Of a stretch of 64,000 nucleotides of DNA, positions 25,656-34,628 are shown piece by piece. Source of the stretch: Sulfurospirillum cavolei (lineage in GTDB: Bacteria > Campylobacterota > Campylobacteria > Campylobacterales > Sulfurospirillaceae); the NCBI RefSeq assembly GCF_000813325.1, contig NZ_BBQE01000004.1. One strand, given 5' to 3'. Position 1 is the stretch's first letter, and each line of letters begins with the position of its first letter. The notes under the pieces are model-generated. The model saw only the letters and a program-made list of their open reading frames with translations. It had not been told where the DNA came from and made no database searches. The position numbers and the translations under genes were made by a program.

Positions 25656-26960
25656 TTATTGTGACGCTTGATGATGTACTAACAGATTGTTGACTTCGCA
25701 CAAAAACGTGCAACTACCCTCGTACAAAATAGTGTTGCGAAGCCCGACGCCGACTTGCTCATAGTTGGGAAATCCTCGAATCAACAAAGCTTTATGGTAG
25801 CGATGCGCCAAACGTTCGCCGTGGAAGTTGGAAATCAACATGTCAGAAAGCGGCAAAGACGTTTCGACCTCTTCAAAATCGCCGATGCGAACTTCACATG
25901 TAAACTCTTCTTGAATCTCGCTTCGTTGCGCGATAAAAGCTTCGATGGAAGTACCGACTTCTAACAACGCTTTGGCGATGGCATACGCGCTATCGGGTTC
26001 GTCGGCAATGATGACTTTGCTTTTGCCTAAAACGAAATGGGTATCCAAAAGAACATCTTGCAAGCGCGCTCGCCAACGCTTGACGCGAGGAGGAACGCTT
26101 CGAATGCCAAGATACGCCAACATCTCGGCGTAAAAGCGATCGCTAGCTTCCAAGCCTGTTAAGGTGTCAAAATGCACATGCTTCGTTTGCGCGTTTTTCT
26201 CCGAAAAAAGCTCTCCGCATTTTCGAACCGAACGACCGAGCGTTACGACGATTCCGGCGTCGCCGAGAGCTTCGATGTCGCTAAGCGCGATACCGCCGCC
26301 GCTTAAAGAGCCTTGTTTCACGCCCAAATGTCCGTCAAGCGAATCGCTCAAATCCGGAAGCGCAAACACGTCAAATCCCAATTCTTCCATCGCCTCTTTG
26401 AGTTTTTCGACTTCGATCGGACTCATATTGACGTTGGGGACGAGTAAAGCTTTCTCTTTTTTCACTTCGCTTGCGGGTACGACGAGTTGCGTTATGATAT
26501 TTTGAACGCTTAAGCTCCAACCGCTCTCCAATCCGCCCTCAAAATCGGGCGTATGTACGTAAACGATTTTTTGCTTTTCCTTCAAAAGCAGCGTTGCACC
26601 TTTGATGTCATCCCCTTTGGTTTCGGTCATTCCCGTCGTAAAAAGACCGACCAAATCGGGCGTCGTTTTTTTCGTAATGTTCTCGATCGCTTCGGAGATG
26701 CCCCTTTCTCCGCCGTCGATCACCGCGCTAATATCGTTGACCGCGGTCGTTTGAATCGCGATCGGGTCGTTAAAGTGACGCGTAAAAAGCACTTTCGTAA
26801 ACGAAGCGCACCCTTGCGCTCCGTGCATTAAAGGCATACAGTTTTTGATCCCTAAAAACGCCAAGGTCGCACCCATCGGTTGCGAAAGCTTCAGCGGATT
26901 GACATGTAAGGGTTTAAGCGTGTCGGTTTTTGCCTCTTTCAACGAAAATGCCGTACTCAT
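25656..26960 (-). CDS. nifN: FeMo-cofactor scaffold subunit NifN
   Basis: A 434-residue NifN. The N-terminal NPLKLSQPMGATLAFLGIKNCMPLMHGAQGC and the KVLFTRHFNDPIAIQTTAV stretch are hallmarks of NifN/NifK-type proteins. With NifE it forms the scaffold on which NifB-cofactor matures. It starts 10 nt after nifE. Confidence 0.93.
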   Translation of the reverse strand: MSTAFSLKEAKTDTLKPLHVNPLKLSQPMGATLAFLGIKNCMPLMHGAQGCASFTKVLFTRHFNDPIAIQTTAVNDISAVIDGGERGISEAIENITKKTTPDLVGLFTTGMTETKGDDIKGATLLLKEKQKIVYVHTPDFEGGLESGWSLSVQNIITQLVVPASEVKKEKALLVPNVNMSPIEVEKLKEAMEELGFDVFALPDLSDSLDGHLGVKQGSLSGGGIALSDIEALGDAGIVVTLGRSVRKCGELFSEKNAQTKHVHFDTLTGLEASDRFYAEMLAYLGIRSVPPRVKRWRARLQDVLLDTHFVLGKSKVIIADEPDSAYAIAKALLEVGTSIEAFIAQRSEIQEEFTCEVRIGDFEEVETSLPLSDMLISNFHGERLAHRYHKALLIRGFPNYEQVGVGLRNTILYEGSCTFLCEVNNLLVHHQASQ

Positions 26961-26969
26961 ATGATCCTC

Positions 26970-28316
26970 CTAAGCCGCTTCCCACGGTGCTTGTGTTCCG
27001 ACGAGTTTAAAAACGGGATTGCGTAACGCCGCACAAACGTCGAGTGCTAGATTTTCAAGTCCGCCGTACGCTCCGTAACTCACTTTTTTCTCTTGATTGA
27101 CGTCGACAAAGGCGATGCGCTTCTTAATCGCCGTATAGAGGCTACGCCCGCCTGCCAACAAAATATCGACCTTGTGTTCGTCGATGAGGCGCGGTTGTTC
27201 GGTTGCGGGACTTTTAAACACGATCGGCACGTACTCTTTGGCGATGGCGATGTCTTCTTCGGTCGCCTTTTGAATCGACGTTGCAACCACGTCGATACCG
27301 ATGTCCTGAAGCGCCGAAGCGATCGACCACGACTTGTTGCCGCCGGTATTTAAAATCGCTTTTTTTCCTTTAAGCAACAATCGATACGGAGCCAAACGCT
27401 CCTCGAGCTTTGCCTCTTCTTCGGCGATAATCCGCTCGGCGCGTGCCGATAAATCCGCATCTCCAAACGCGTTGACGATAGAGCGAATGGCGTTTGAGGT
27501 ATCGCGCTTACCGTAAAATGAAACGCTCACGTAAGGAATACCGTAACGCTCTTGCATCTTGCGGCACAACGTCACTAACGACTTTGCGCAGACGATAACG
27601 TTGAGCTTGGCGGTATGCGCTTGTTGGATCGCCTCGATACGTCCGTCACCCGAAAGCGTCGAAACGACGTGAATGCCGATACGCTCCAAAATCGGACGGT
27701 ACTGCCACATATCTCCCGTCACGTTGTAATCGCCGATCAAATTAATACCGTAAGGATGAATCGTCTCAGGCACTTTCGTGCCGATCAGAGCGTCCAAAAC
27801 CGCCTCTCCCGCCAATCGGGAACCGAGGTTTTTACTGCCGACGAATCCGGGAGCATGCACCGCAACGATCGGAAGGCCGAACTGCTCTTGCGCAACCTTA
27901 CATGTATAGTCGATGTTGTCCCCGATCATCGCCGTGACGCATGTTTCGTAGACAAAAATCGCCTTAGGCTTTTTATGCTCTACGATGTACGCCAAAGCCG
28001 AAGCTAGCTTCTTGTCCCCGCCGAAAATGATGTCTTGCGTCGTCACGTTCGTGCAATATCCCAAAGGCGTATTGTTCTCGCCTTGATAGCTTGTAAGCGT
28101 TGCTCGTGTTTCCCACGAAGCACCAAGACAGGTGTCCGGACCGTGTACGAGGTGCACGGCGTCGGCATAAGGAAAAAGGGATATTTGCGCTCCTTCAAAC
28201 GCACACCCTCCGCTTGTCGCTCCGGGTTTGGGTTTATCACAGCTACTTTTTTTGGTTTTGTTATGAGAACAAGCACTCTCGTTTAACAAATCCTTGATCA
28301 GTTTCGTATTTACCAT
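26970..28316 (-). CDS. nifE: FeMo-cofactor scaffold subunit NifE
   Basis: A 448-residue NifE with GGCAFEGAQISLFP, HLVHGPDTCLGASWE, DIIFGGDKKL and ETCVTAMIGDNID, the conserved cysteine-bearing loops of the NifE subunit. The N-terminus has an extra Cys-rich stretch (ACSHNKTKKSSCDK). A perfect GG-N10-GC sigma-54 element ends only 13 nt upstream of the ATG, implying an almost leaderless mRNA; no good ribosome-binding site is seen. Confidence 0.93.
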   Translation of the reverse strand: MVNTKLIKDLLNESACSHNKTKKSSCDKPKPGATSGGCAFEGAQISLFPYADAVHLVHGPDTCLGASWETRATLTSYQGENNTPLGYCTNVTTQDIIFGGDKKLASALAYIVEHKKPKAIFVYETCVTAMIGDNIDYTCKVAQEQFGLPIVAVHAPGFVGSKNLGSRLAGEAVLDALIGTKVPETIHPYGINLIGDYNVTGDMWQYRPILERIGIHVVSTLSGDGRIEAIQQAHTAKLNVIVCAKSLVTLCRKMQERYGIPYVSVSFYGKRDTSNAIRSIVNAFGDADLSARAERIIAEEEAKLEERLAPYRLLLKGKKAILNTGGNKSWSIASALQDIGIDVVATSIQKATEEDIAIAKEYVPIVFKSPATEQPRLIDEHKVDILLAGGRSLYTAIKKRIAFVDVNQEKKVSYGAYGGLENLALDVCAALRNPVFKLVGTQAPWEAA

Positions 28317-28328
28317 ATAGCTTCATTT

Positions 28329-28342
28329 GCAAGAGGTGTTCC
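28329..28342 (-). promoter_or_regulatory. Sigma-54 promoter of nifE
   Basis: Minus-strand GGAACACCTCTTGC gives the -24 GG and -12 GC with exact 10-nt spacing. The predicted start of transcription falls at about 28317, next to the nifE ATG. Confidence 0.75.
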
Positions 28343-28363
28343 TTTGACTTTTTCATCTCCAAC

Positions 28364-28377
28364 GGAACACCTTATGC
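28364..28377 (+). promoter_or_regulatory. Sigma-54 promoter of the ferredoxin-flavodiiron operon
   Basis: Plus-strand GGAACACCTTATGC has the -24 GG and -12 GC with 10-nt spacing, in divergent orientation to the nifE promoter 22 nt away. It predicts a leader of about 120 nt before the ferredoxin gene. A TGT-N10-ACA NifA site was not found between them. Confidence 0.75.
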
Positions 28378-28509
28378 AATGTAAAAAGCGTGTACCTTTA
28401 CAAACCCTTACTCAACGCGACCCTGATGCGAATATGCCCTTATTTGCCTCAGGGTTGATTTTTACAAAGGTTTTTTGAGAGACACTATTTTACATGTAAA
28501 GGATCTATC

Positions 28510-28887
28510 ATGGCAGTCAAAATCACCGAACTTTGCATCAATTGCGACAGTTGTATCGACGAGTGCCCCGCAACCGCTATCGTAAGTGCATCCGATTCGC
28601 CTATCAACGGAGAGACGACGTACGTTAAGCCCGAAAAGTGCATCGAATGTGCCGACGGTACGATGCCAAAATGTGCGGACGCCTGTCCGACAGAAGGAGC
28701 TATCGTTTGGGATATGCCTTATACGGCAGAATTTAACGCGTACTACGTATCGGGTCACGAAAGCGGTTTATACAACATTCGCGAGCATAAGAAAAACGGC
28801 ATTATGTTTCCCGAAGTTTCCCCTAAACCGTATCGCGAAGCTATCTCTATCGCTGATCGCCAAGCGCACGTTCCCGTTAACGCGTAA
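28510..28887 (+). CDS. 2[4Fe-4S] ferredoxin with C-terminal extension
   Basis: A 125-residue protein. Two cluster motifs are seen: CINCDSCIDECP near residue 9 and, after an insertion typical of Allochromatium-type ferredoxins, CIECADGTMPKCADACP near 43. About 55 residues follow the ferredoxin core. It probably serves nitrogenase or NifB. AAAGGA precedes the ATG. Confidence 0.88.
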   Translation: MAVKITELCINCDSCIDECPATAIVSASDSPINGETTYVKPEKCIECADGTMPKCADACPTEGAIVWDMPYTAEFNAYYVSGHESGLYNIREHKKNGIMFPEVSPKPYREAISIADRQAHVPVNA

Positions 28888-28896
28888 GGAAATACG

Positions 28897-29271
28897 ATGA
28901 AAATAGCATTTGCATCAACGGACAACCTCCATGTCAACGACCATTTCGGATGGTGCAAATGCTTTTACATGTACGAACTTCTTAACGACTCTTTTAGCTT
29001 TTTAAAAACGCTTCCTTCGCCGAACGAACACAGCGAAGAAGGCGATAAACTTGCCTATAAAATTGCCTGTTTGGAAGATGCGAATATCCTCTGTGCTTCC
29101 CATATCGGACCGCGTGCTTCACTCTTGGTCAAGGGCTCGGGTATTTTTGTTTTAAAAAGCGAAAAAGAGAACGAACGCATCGAGGATGTTTTAAACACGC
29201 TTTTACGGCTCAAAAACACGCAACCTCCTTTGTGGATGCAAAGGTTTTTACATGCACCCTCTGCCTCTTGA
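28897..29271 (+). CDS. NifX/NafY-fold cofactor-binding protein
   Basis: A 124-residue protein with the NifX-type start (IAFASTDNLHVNDHFGWCKCFYMYEL) and a HIGPRASLLVKGSG loop, ending in PPLWMQRFL. It is a second NifX-like protein besides that at 21532 and probably binds a cofactor precursor. Its end overlaps the flavodiiron gene by 20 nt. Confidence 0.8.
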   Translation: MKIAFASTDNLHVNDHFGWCKCFYMYELLNDSFSFLKTLPSPNEHSEEGDKLAYKIACLEDANILCASHIGPRASLLVKGSGIFVLKSEKENERIEDVLNTLLRLKNTQPPLWMQRFLHAPSAS

Positions 29272-30484
29272 AATCGCACCGGATATTTTTTACATAGGCG
29301 TACTCGATCCCGATATTCGAACGTTCGACATCGTGATGCACACCGCTAACGGCTCGAGCTACAACGCTTATTTGATTCAAACAAGCCAAGGCGTCATCAT
29401 CGTCGATACCGTCAAAAAAGAGTTTCAGGAACTTTTTTTTAACCGCATCGAGTCTTTATGTGATTATGCGGCGATTCGCTACGTCATCGTTCATCACATC
29501 GAGCCCGATCATTCGGGGGCGCTTCCCGAACTCATCGCGCGCGCACCGCATGCTAAAGTCTTGATATCGCCGCAAGCCACGACGATGCTTAAAGCCCTCA
29601 CCGGAAGCGAAAATATCGACTTTGAAACGATCTGGACCAACAAACAACTGCGTTTAGGAAACAAGACTTTAACGTTTTTGAGCACGCCTTATTTGCATTG
29701 GCCCGAGACGATGAGCTCGTACGTCGAAGAAGACAAGCTGCTCTTTAGCGGCGACGTTTTCGGGGCGCACTATTGCGATCGACGCCTCTTTAACGACAAA
29801 GTGGGCGATTTTTGGTATGCGTTTGAATATTATTACGACCATATTATGCGCCCGTTTCAAAGCTACGTGAAAAGTGCGCTCAAACTCTACGATCGCTTGG
29901 ATATTCAAACGATCGCGCCGCTTCACGGTCCGATCATTCGCGAAAATCCTTCCATGTACATTGAAGCATACCGTCAATGGAGCACCAAGCTCGAACGCCA
30001 TAAAGAGGGGCAAAAAGTTCTCTCGATTTTTTATTTGACGAGCTACAAAAACACGCAAGAGATGGCGCAAGCCATTTACGAGGGTGCGGAGAGCGTGGAA
30101 AATATTGTGACCAATATCTACGATTTGGCGTCTATCGAAGAGCAAAATATGATTCGGATTCTGGAAGAGAGCGACGGTTTTTTAATCGGAACGCCGACCA
30201 TTAACGCCGATGCGCCCAAGCCGGTCTGGAATCTGCTTTCATGTTTGATGTTTTTAGATAAGCAAGGTAAAAGTGCCGGAGCGTTCGGTTCTTACGGCTG
30301 GAGCGGCGAAGCCATCGATCATATTCTTGCGCGCTTGAAAGCCCTCAAACTCAGGGTTCCTCCGCTAGAACCGATGAAAATCAAGCTGATTCCTACCGAA
30401 GAAGAGCTTCAAAGATGTTTTGGTTACGGCGTCGAATTTGCCGAAATTTTAAACGGTAAAATGATCGAAATCGATCTGGCGTAA
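29252..30484 (+). CDS. Flavodiiron protein (FprA-type oxygen/NO reductase)
   Basis: A 410-residue protein: an N-terminal metallo-beta-lactamase domain with the diiron ligand motif HHIEPDHSGALPE near residue 84 and further ligands in SGDVFGAHY and LHGPI, and a C-terminal flavodoxin domain (FYLTSYKNTQEMA; TPTINADAPKPVW; GSYGWSGEA). It reduces O2 or NO to protect oxygen-labile enzymes. Being third in a sigma-54-driven nif operon supports an oxygen-protection role for nitrogenase. Confidence 0.9.
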   Translation: MHPLPLEIAPDIFYIGVLDPDIRTFDIVMHTANGSSYNAYLIQTSQGVIIVDTVKKEFQELFFNRIESLCDYAAIRYVIVHHIEPDHSGALPELIARAPHAKVLISPQATTMLKALTGSENIDFETIWTNKQLRLGNKTLTFLSTPYLHWPETMSSYVEEDKLLFSGDVFGAHYCDRRLFNDKVGDFWYAFEYYYDHIMRPFQSYVKSALKLYDRLDIQTIAPLHGPIIRENPSMYIEAYRQWSTKLERHKEGQKVLSIFYLTSYKNTQEMAQAIYEGAESVENIVTNIYDLASIEEQNMIRILEESDGFLIGTPTINADAPKPVWNLLSCLMFLDKQGKSAGAFGSYGWSGEAIDHILARLKALKLRVPPLEPMKIKLIPTEEELQRCFGYGVEFAEILNGKMIEIDLA

Positions 30485-30491
30485 CAAGGTG

Positions 30492-32225
30492 TTAATTGAG
30501 CAGCTCTTGTTGCGGCTTACCGATAAAATACCCTTGAAATTCGTCGATGCCTAAGGGGATCAACGTATCGAAAACCGCTTCGTTATGCACGAACTCGGCA
30601 ATCGTTTTGATTTGCAAAGCTTTGGCAAACGAGACGATCGCTTTGACCAGTTGAAACGATTGGGTATCGTGGTCGATGTTTTTAATCAAGCTCCCGTCGA
30701 TTTTCAAGTAAGCCGGATGCATCTCCATAATGTTGGTAAAATTGGAATACCCCGTCCCGAAATCGTCGATCGCGATAGGCGCTTTTTCGTACTTGACGTA
30801 TTTTAAAAAATGCTTGATCGTATTAAAATCTCCGATTTTTTCACTCTCCACAACCTCAAACACCAAGTTAAATCGTTGATGCTTCTCTTGGTAATCGATG
30901 ATTTTCGCACGCACGCAATCGCGAATCTCTTTATTGAGCATATCCCGAAAACTAAAATTGATCGAAAAATCAAGATCTAAGTTGGCTTGCGCTTTTTCGA
31001 GAACTTTTTCGATCATACAAAAACTTAACATGTCATACTGTTTCGTTCGGCGCGCAATATCGAGAAAATAGTACGGAGAGACGTATTGCTCCGTTCCACA
31101 TTTATCTTTCGTGCGAATGCGAATCAACGCCTCGTACTTGACGATACGCTTATCGGCATTGCAAATCGGTTGAAAAAACGGAACGACGTTGTCTTGGTTG
31201 AGCGTGTCGTTAATGACGTCTTGCCAATAAAAATCGTTCGATAAGGATTCGGTTTCGTCAAGATTGCTCGTATAAACGACAAAACTTTTTCCCGTTTGCT
31301 TGGCAAAATCAAGTGCGGTAAACGCTTTATTGAAAAGATTTTCCTGATCGAACGTAACGCCCATCGAGATGTGAATCAAGATTTTTTCGCTTAGCGCGTC
31401 GATTTTTAACTCCAAACCGTCGAGAGCCTCCAAGGTTGCCTGCACGTCTTCGTAAATCTTTTCGGGATCAAGCTGTTGATCGATCGAGAGCATCACGAAT
31501 TCGTTGGTCGCAATGCGAAACGCGCTGTAAAAAAGAGACTGCGCCACCTCTTTTAAAACGTCCGCAAAGGCTTTCAGGATGTCGTTGCCGATCTCCATAC
31601 CGTAGAGTTTATTGTAATTTTTAAATTGATCGATCGTAATGAGAAAAAGAGCCGGTACGTCATCGGACGAAATCCCTTTTAACGTCAAATCGAGTGCGTT
31701 TTTATTAGAAAGTTTGGTTAACGGATCACTGTAACGCTGCTCTTCAAGCGCATGATTTTGCGTCAAAATCGTCTGTTCCAAACCGTACATGTAAGCTTTG
31801 GTCTCTTGCTTCATTACGATCGTCTCGACGGTGGAAGAAAGCGTTTCAAAAAATTGGTCGAGTTCGAGGGGTTTTAAAATATAGCCGTTGACGTTTAAGC
31901 GAATCGTTTCGATGAAAAACTCGCTGTCGTTATACGCGGAAGTAACGATCGTTGCGATGTCGCGAGAGTGTTTGCGTATCTGAGCGATTAACTCCAAACC
32001 GTTCATTTTCGGCATTTTAATATCGCTCATTACCAAATCGTAAGGTCGTCTTGCTTCAAGAAAGAGTCGATACGCCTCTTCTCCGTCTTGCGCCGTGTCG
32101 ACGTTTCCGAAAAAATCTTTGAGAATATCCAACATCAAACAACGGATTTCTTCGTCATCTTCAGCGTATAAAAGAAAAAGCGGTTTAGTGCGTATTTTTA
32201 ACGCCTCAATGTCGGAAAAATTCAT
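30492..32225 (-). CDS. Response regulator with degenerate GGDEF and EAL domains
   Basis: A 577-residue protein: a receiver domain (residues 15-130; phospho-acceptor in LVMSDIKMPKMNG), a GGDEF domain near 165-320 whose active site reads RIATNEFVML and so lacks GGDEF, and a C-terminal EAL domain with YEALIRI, DDFGTGYSN and AEFVHNE intact. It is predicted to hydrolyse c-di-GMP under control of phosphorylation; the dead GGDEF may bind GTP or c-di-GMP. It is leftward, convergent with the flavodiiron gene, and 90 nt after the OmpR-type regulator gene. Confidence 0.88.
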   Translation of the reverse strand: MNFSDIEALKIRTKPLFLLYAEDDEEIRCLMLDILKDFFGNVDTAQDGEEAYRLFLEARRPYDLVMSDIKMPKMNGLELIAQIRKHSRDIATIVTSAYNDSEFFIETIRLNVNGYILKPLELDQFFETLSSTVETIVMKQETKAYMYGLEQTILTQNHALEEQRYSDPLTKLSNKNALDLTLKGISSDDVPALFLITIDQFKNYNKLYGMEIGNDILKAFADVLKEVAQSLFYSAFRIATNEFVMLSIDQQLDPEKIYEDVQATLEALDGLELKIDALSEKILIHISMGVTFDQENLFNKAFTALDFAKQTGKSFVVYTSNLDETESLSNDFYWQDVINDTLNQDNVVPFFQPICNADKRIVKYEALIRIRTKDKCGTEQYVSPYYFLDIARRTKQYDMLSFCMIEKVLEKAQANLDLDFSINFSFRDMLNKEIRDCVRAKIIDYQEKHQRFNLVFEVVESEKIGDFNTIKHFLKYVKYEKAPIAIDDFGTGYSNFTNIMEMHPAYLKIDGSLIKNIDHDTQSFQLVKAIVSFAKALQIKTIAEFVHNEAVFDTLIPLGIDEFQGYFIGKPQQELLN

Positions 32226-32315
32226 TAGTATGCCCCAAGCTAGTTATACAAAGTATAACGGACAAAACTTCGTGTATTATTAGCTCATTATGAGGATCGT
32301 TAAAGAAACCCCTTT

Positions 32316-32984
32316 TTATAAGACAAGCCTATAACCCGTTCCGTATTCTGTCATCAGATAAATCGGCTTTTTTGGGTTATCTCCCAACTTTTTGCGAATA
32401 TTTTGGATATGGTAATTTAACGATTGAGGAGAACTGAGAGAGGAGAGATGAATGGCTAAAACGTTACGATAAACCACGCGATTTTTATTTTCTATGAGGA
32501 AAGCAAGAATTTTATATTCGATGGCGGTCAAGGAGAGCGGTTGTTGGTTAAATAAAATCGTCTGCGTATTGTAATCGATCGCCAAACTTTTTCTAGCGAC
32601 GTCCAATTTGATGCGCGAACAACGTTTTAAAATCGCCCAAATACGTACTTCCAGCTCCTCCAAAACGAAAGGCTTGCATAAATAATCGTCCACGCCGAAA
32701 CGAAAAGCCTGTATTTTGATCGCGGTGTCGTTGTAGGCACTTAACACGATAATCGGAATGGTGCTTTGGTTGTTGATCTGTTTAATCACTTCCAAACCGC
32801 TAAAATCGGGAAGGTTTAAATCCAACAAAAGCATGTCGTAAGCATGAAGCGAAAGCTTTAAAAGCCCGTCCACCGCCGTCTCCGAGACGTCGACTTCGAA
32901 ACCGACGTTTTCCAAAAAATGTACCGTTTGATTTGCGGCATCGCAATCGTTTTGCACTAAAAGAATTTTAATTTTTTTTTGCAT
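32316..32984 (-). CDS. OmpR/PhoB-family response regulator
   Basis: A 222-residue regulator: an N-terminal receiver with phospho-acceptor in LLLDLNLPDFSG and a conserved Lys in YLCKPF, and a C-terminal winged helix (LTAIEYKILAFLIENKNRVV; QSLNYHIQNIRKKLGD; YGTGYRL). No histidine kinase is adjacent, so it is an orphan within the window. Confidence 0.9.
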   Translation of the reverse strand: MQKKIKILLVQNDCDAANQTVHFLENVGFEVDVSETAVDGLLKLSLHAYDMLLLDLNLPDFSGLEVIKQINNQSTIPIIVLSAYNDTAIKIQAFRFGVDDYLCKPFVLEELEVRIWAILKRCSRIKLDVARKSLAIDYNTQTILFNQQPLSLTAIEYKILAFLIENKNRVVYRNVLAIHLSSLSSPQSLNYHIQNIRKKLGDNPKKPIYLMTEYGTGYRLVL

Positions 32985-33131
32985 TCGTCCTAACCGCCCA
33001 AGAATTCGTTATAACCATTATACACCAAAGAAAGGTGCTATTTTGCCAACAACCGTTTAAAACCAAGCTTATAGCTTATGAAATGCACTCATCGAGTAGC
33101 TACGAAACCTTCAAAGCGTTTACGCGCCCAA

Positions 33132-33145
33132 GGAACACTTCGTGC
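33132..33145 (+). promoter_or_regulatory. Sigma-54 promoter of nifB
   Basis: GGAACACTTCGTGC has perfect GG-N10-GC spacing. The predicted start site is about 23 nt before the nifB ATG at 33180, with AAAGGA between, and this decides the nifB start. Confidence 0.8.
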
Positions 33146-33179
33146 ACTTTTTAGACAAAATCACTTCAAAGGATCGCAC

Positions 33180-34610
33180 ATGAGTTGCTCTTGCTCATCC
33201 TCAACCAACACACAAAACGAGCTGCATGCGAGCATCTTACAAAAGATTAACAACCACCCTTGTTACTCTCAAGACGCTCATCAACATTATGCGCGTATCC
33301 ACGTAGCGGTTGCTCCCGCTTGTAACATTCAATGCAACTACTGCAACCGCAAATACGACTGTTCCAACGAAAGCCGTCCGGGCGTGACCAGTTACAAACT
33401 GAGGCCCGAAGAAGCCGTCAAAAAAGTCTTACATGTAGGCGGTCTCATCCAACAACTAAGCGTCGTAGGCATCGCAGGTCCGGGAGACGGTCTTGCCAAT
33501 CCGAAACAAACCTTTGAGACCTTCGCGCTTTTGAAAAAATATGCTCCGGACATCAAACTGTGCCTTTCCACCAACGGTTTGATGATTCATAAACATATCG
33601 ACGAGATCGCCAAGTACACCATCGAACACGTGACGGTTACGTTAAACAGCGTCGACGAAAGCGGTGAAATCGGCGCAAAAATCTATCCGTGGGTTTTTTA
33701 CGAACACAAAAAACACCGCGGCGTAGAGGGTGCAAAACTGCTTCTTGAAAAGCAGCTTTTGGGCATTAAGATGCTTGTTGAGCGCGGTATCTTGGTTAAA
33801 GTCAACTCCGTCCTCATTCCGGGTATCAACGACGAGCACCTACCTTTGGTTGCGAAAAAAGTCAAAGAACTCGGCGTCTTTATTCAAAACGTTATGCCGC
33901 TGATCTCCAAACCGGAATTCGGTACGAAATTCGGCTTAGACGGCATTCCTAGCGCAACGCACAAACAATTGATGAAAGCGCAAGAAGCGTGCGACGTTAA
34001 CGTCAAAATGATGCGCCATTGCCGTCAGTGCCGCGCCGATGCGGTCGGACTTTTAGGCGAAGATCGAAGCGACGAGTTTTTTAAAGAGAGTTTTGCGGAG
34101 AAAAGTTTTGAAGAACTTTCCCATCACTATAACCTCAATCAGCGTATGAAGACACACGAAAATATCGAAACGTGGCGTCGTGCGCTTCGTGCGGCGAACG
34201 GTCGAGCACTCCAAGAAGAAGCCCTTGACAAGCACGCGCTTAGCTCCACGGGAGAGACCAAACTCATTGCCGTGACGACGCGCGGAAACGGACTGATCAA
34301 CGATCATTTCGGAAGCGCGAAAGAGTTTTTAATTTACGAAGCGGGCGATAAAGCAATTAAGTTTTTGATGCACCGCAAAGTCGAAAAAGCGTACTGTATG
34401 GGCAAAGAAGGATGCGACGGAACGTATCCGATCGACGAGATCAAACAAACATTACAAGACTGTGATCTACTGCTCACGCAAAAAATCGGCGAATGCCCGC
34501 AAAAAGAGCTCAATAGCATTCAGCTGACATGCGATGAGAGTTTTGCGGACGAACCCATCGAGATTTCCGTTTTGAAAGGTGCGCGAAAACACTTTTTTAC
34601 CGCTTCTTAA
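33180..34610 (+). CDS. nifB: NifB, radical SAM FeMo-cofactor core synthase
   Basis: A 476-residue NifB. The radical SAM motif CNIQCNYC is near residue 56; accessory-cluster cysteines lie in the N-terminal HPCYS and in HCRQCRADAVG. The C-terminal 115 residues form a NifX-like domain (LINDHFGSAKEFLIYEA) that holds NifB-cofactor. The frame stays open 102 nt further upstream, but that part contains the sigma-54 promoter, so ATG 33180 is the start. First gene of the nifB-nifV-LRR operon. Confidence 0.95.
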   Translation: MSCSCSSSTNTQNELHASILQKINNHPCYSQDAHQHYARIHVAVAPACNIQCNYCNRKYDCSNESRPGVTSYKLRPEEAVKKVLHVGGLIQQLSVVGIAGPGDGLANPKQTFETFALLKKYAPDIKLCLSTNGLMIHKHIDEIAKYTIEHVTVTLNSVDESGEIGAKIYPWVFYEHKKHRGVEGAKLLLEKQLLGIKMLVERGILVKVNSVLIPGINDEHLPLVAKKVKELGVFIQNVMPLISKPEFGTKFGLDGIPSATHKQLMKAQEACDVNVKMMRHCRQCRADAVGLLGEDRSDEFFKESFAEKSFEELSHHYNLNQRMKTHENIETWRRALRAANGRALQEEALDKHALSSTGETKLIAVTTRGNGLINDHFGSAKEFLIYEAGDKAIKFLMHRKVEKAYCMGKEGCDGTYPIDEIKQTLQDCDLLLTQKIGECPQKELNSIQLTCDESFADEPIEISVLKGARKHFFTAS

Positions 34611-34628
34611 GAGGCAAAGGATACGGCT

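Noticed and set aside
33078..33179. Upstream extension of nifB
   Set aside because: The in-frame extension contains the GG-N10-GC promoter and lacks a ribosome-binding site; the start at 33180 has AAAGGA and fits NifB length.
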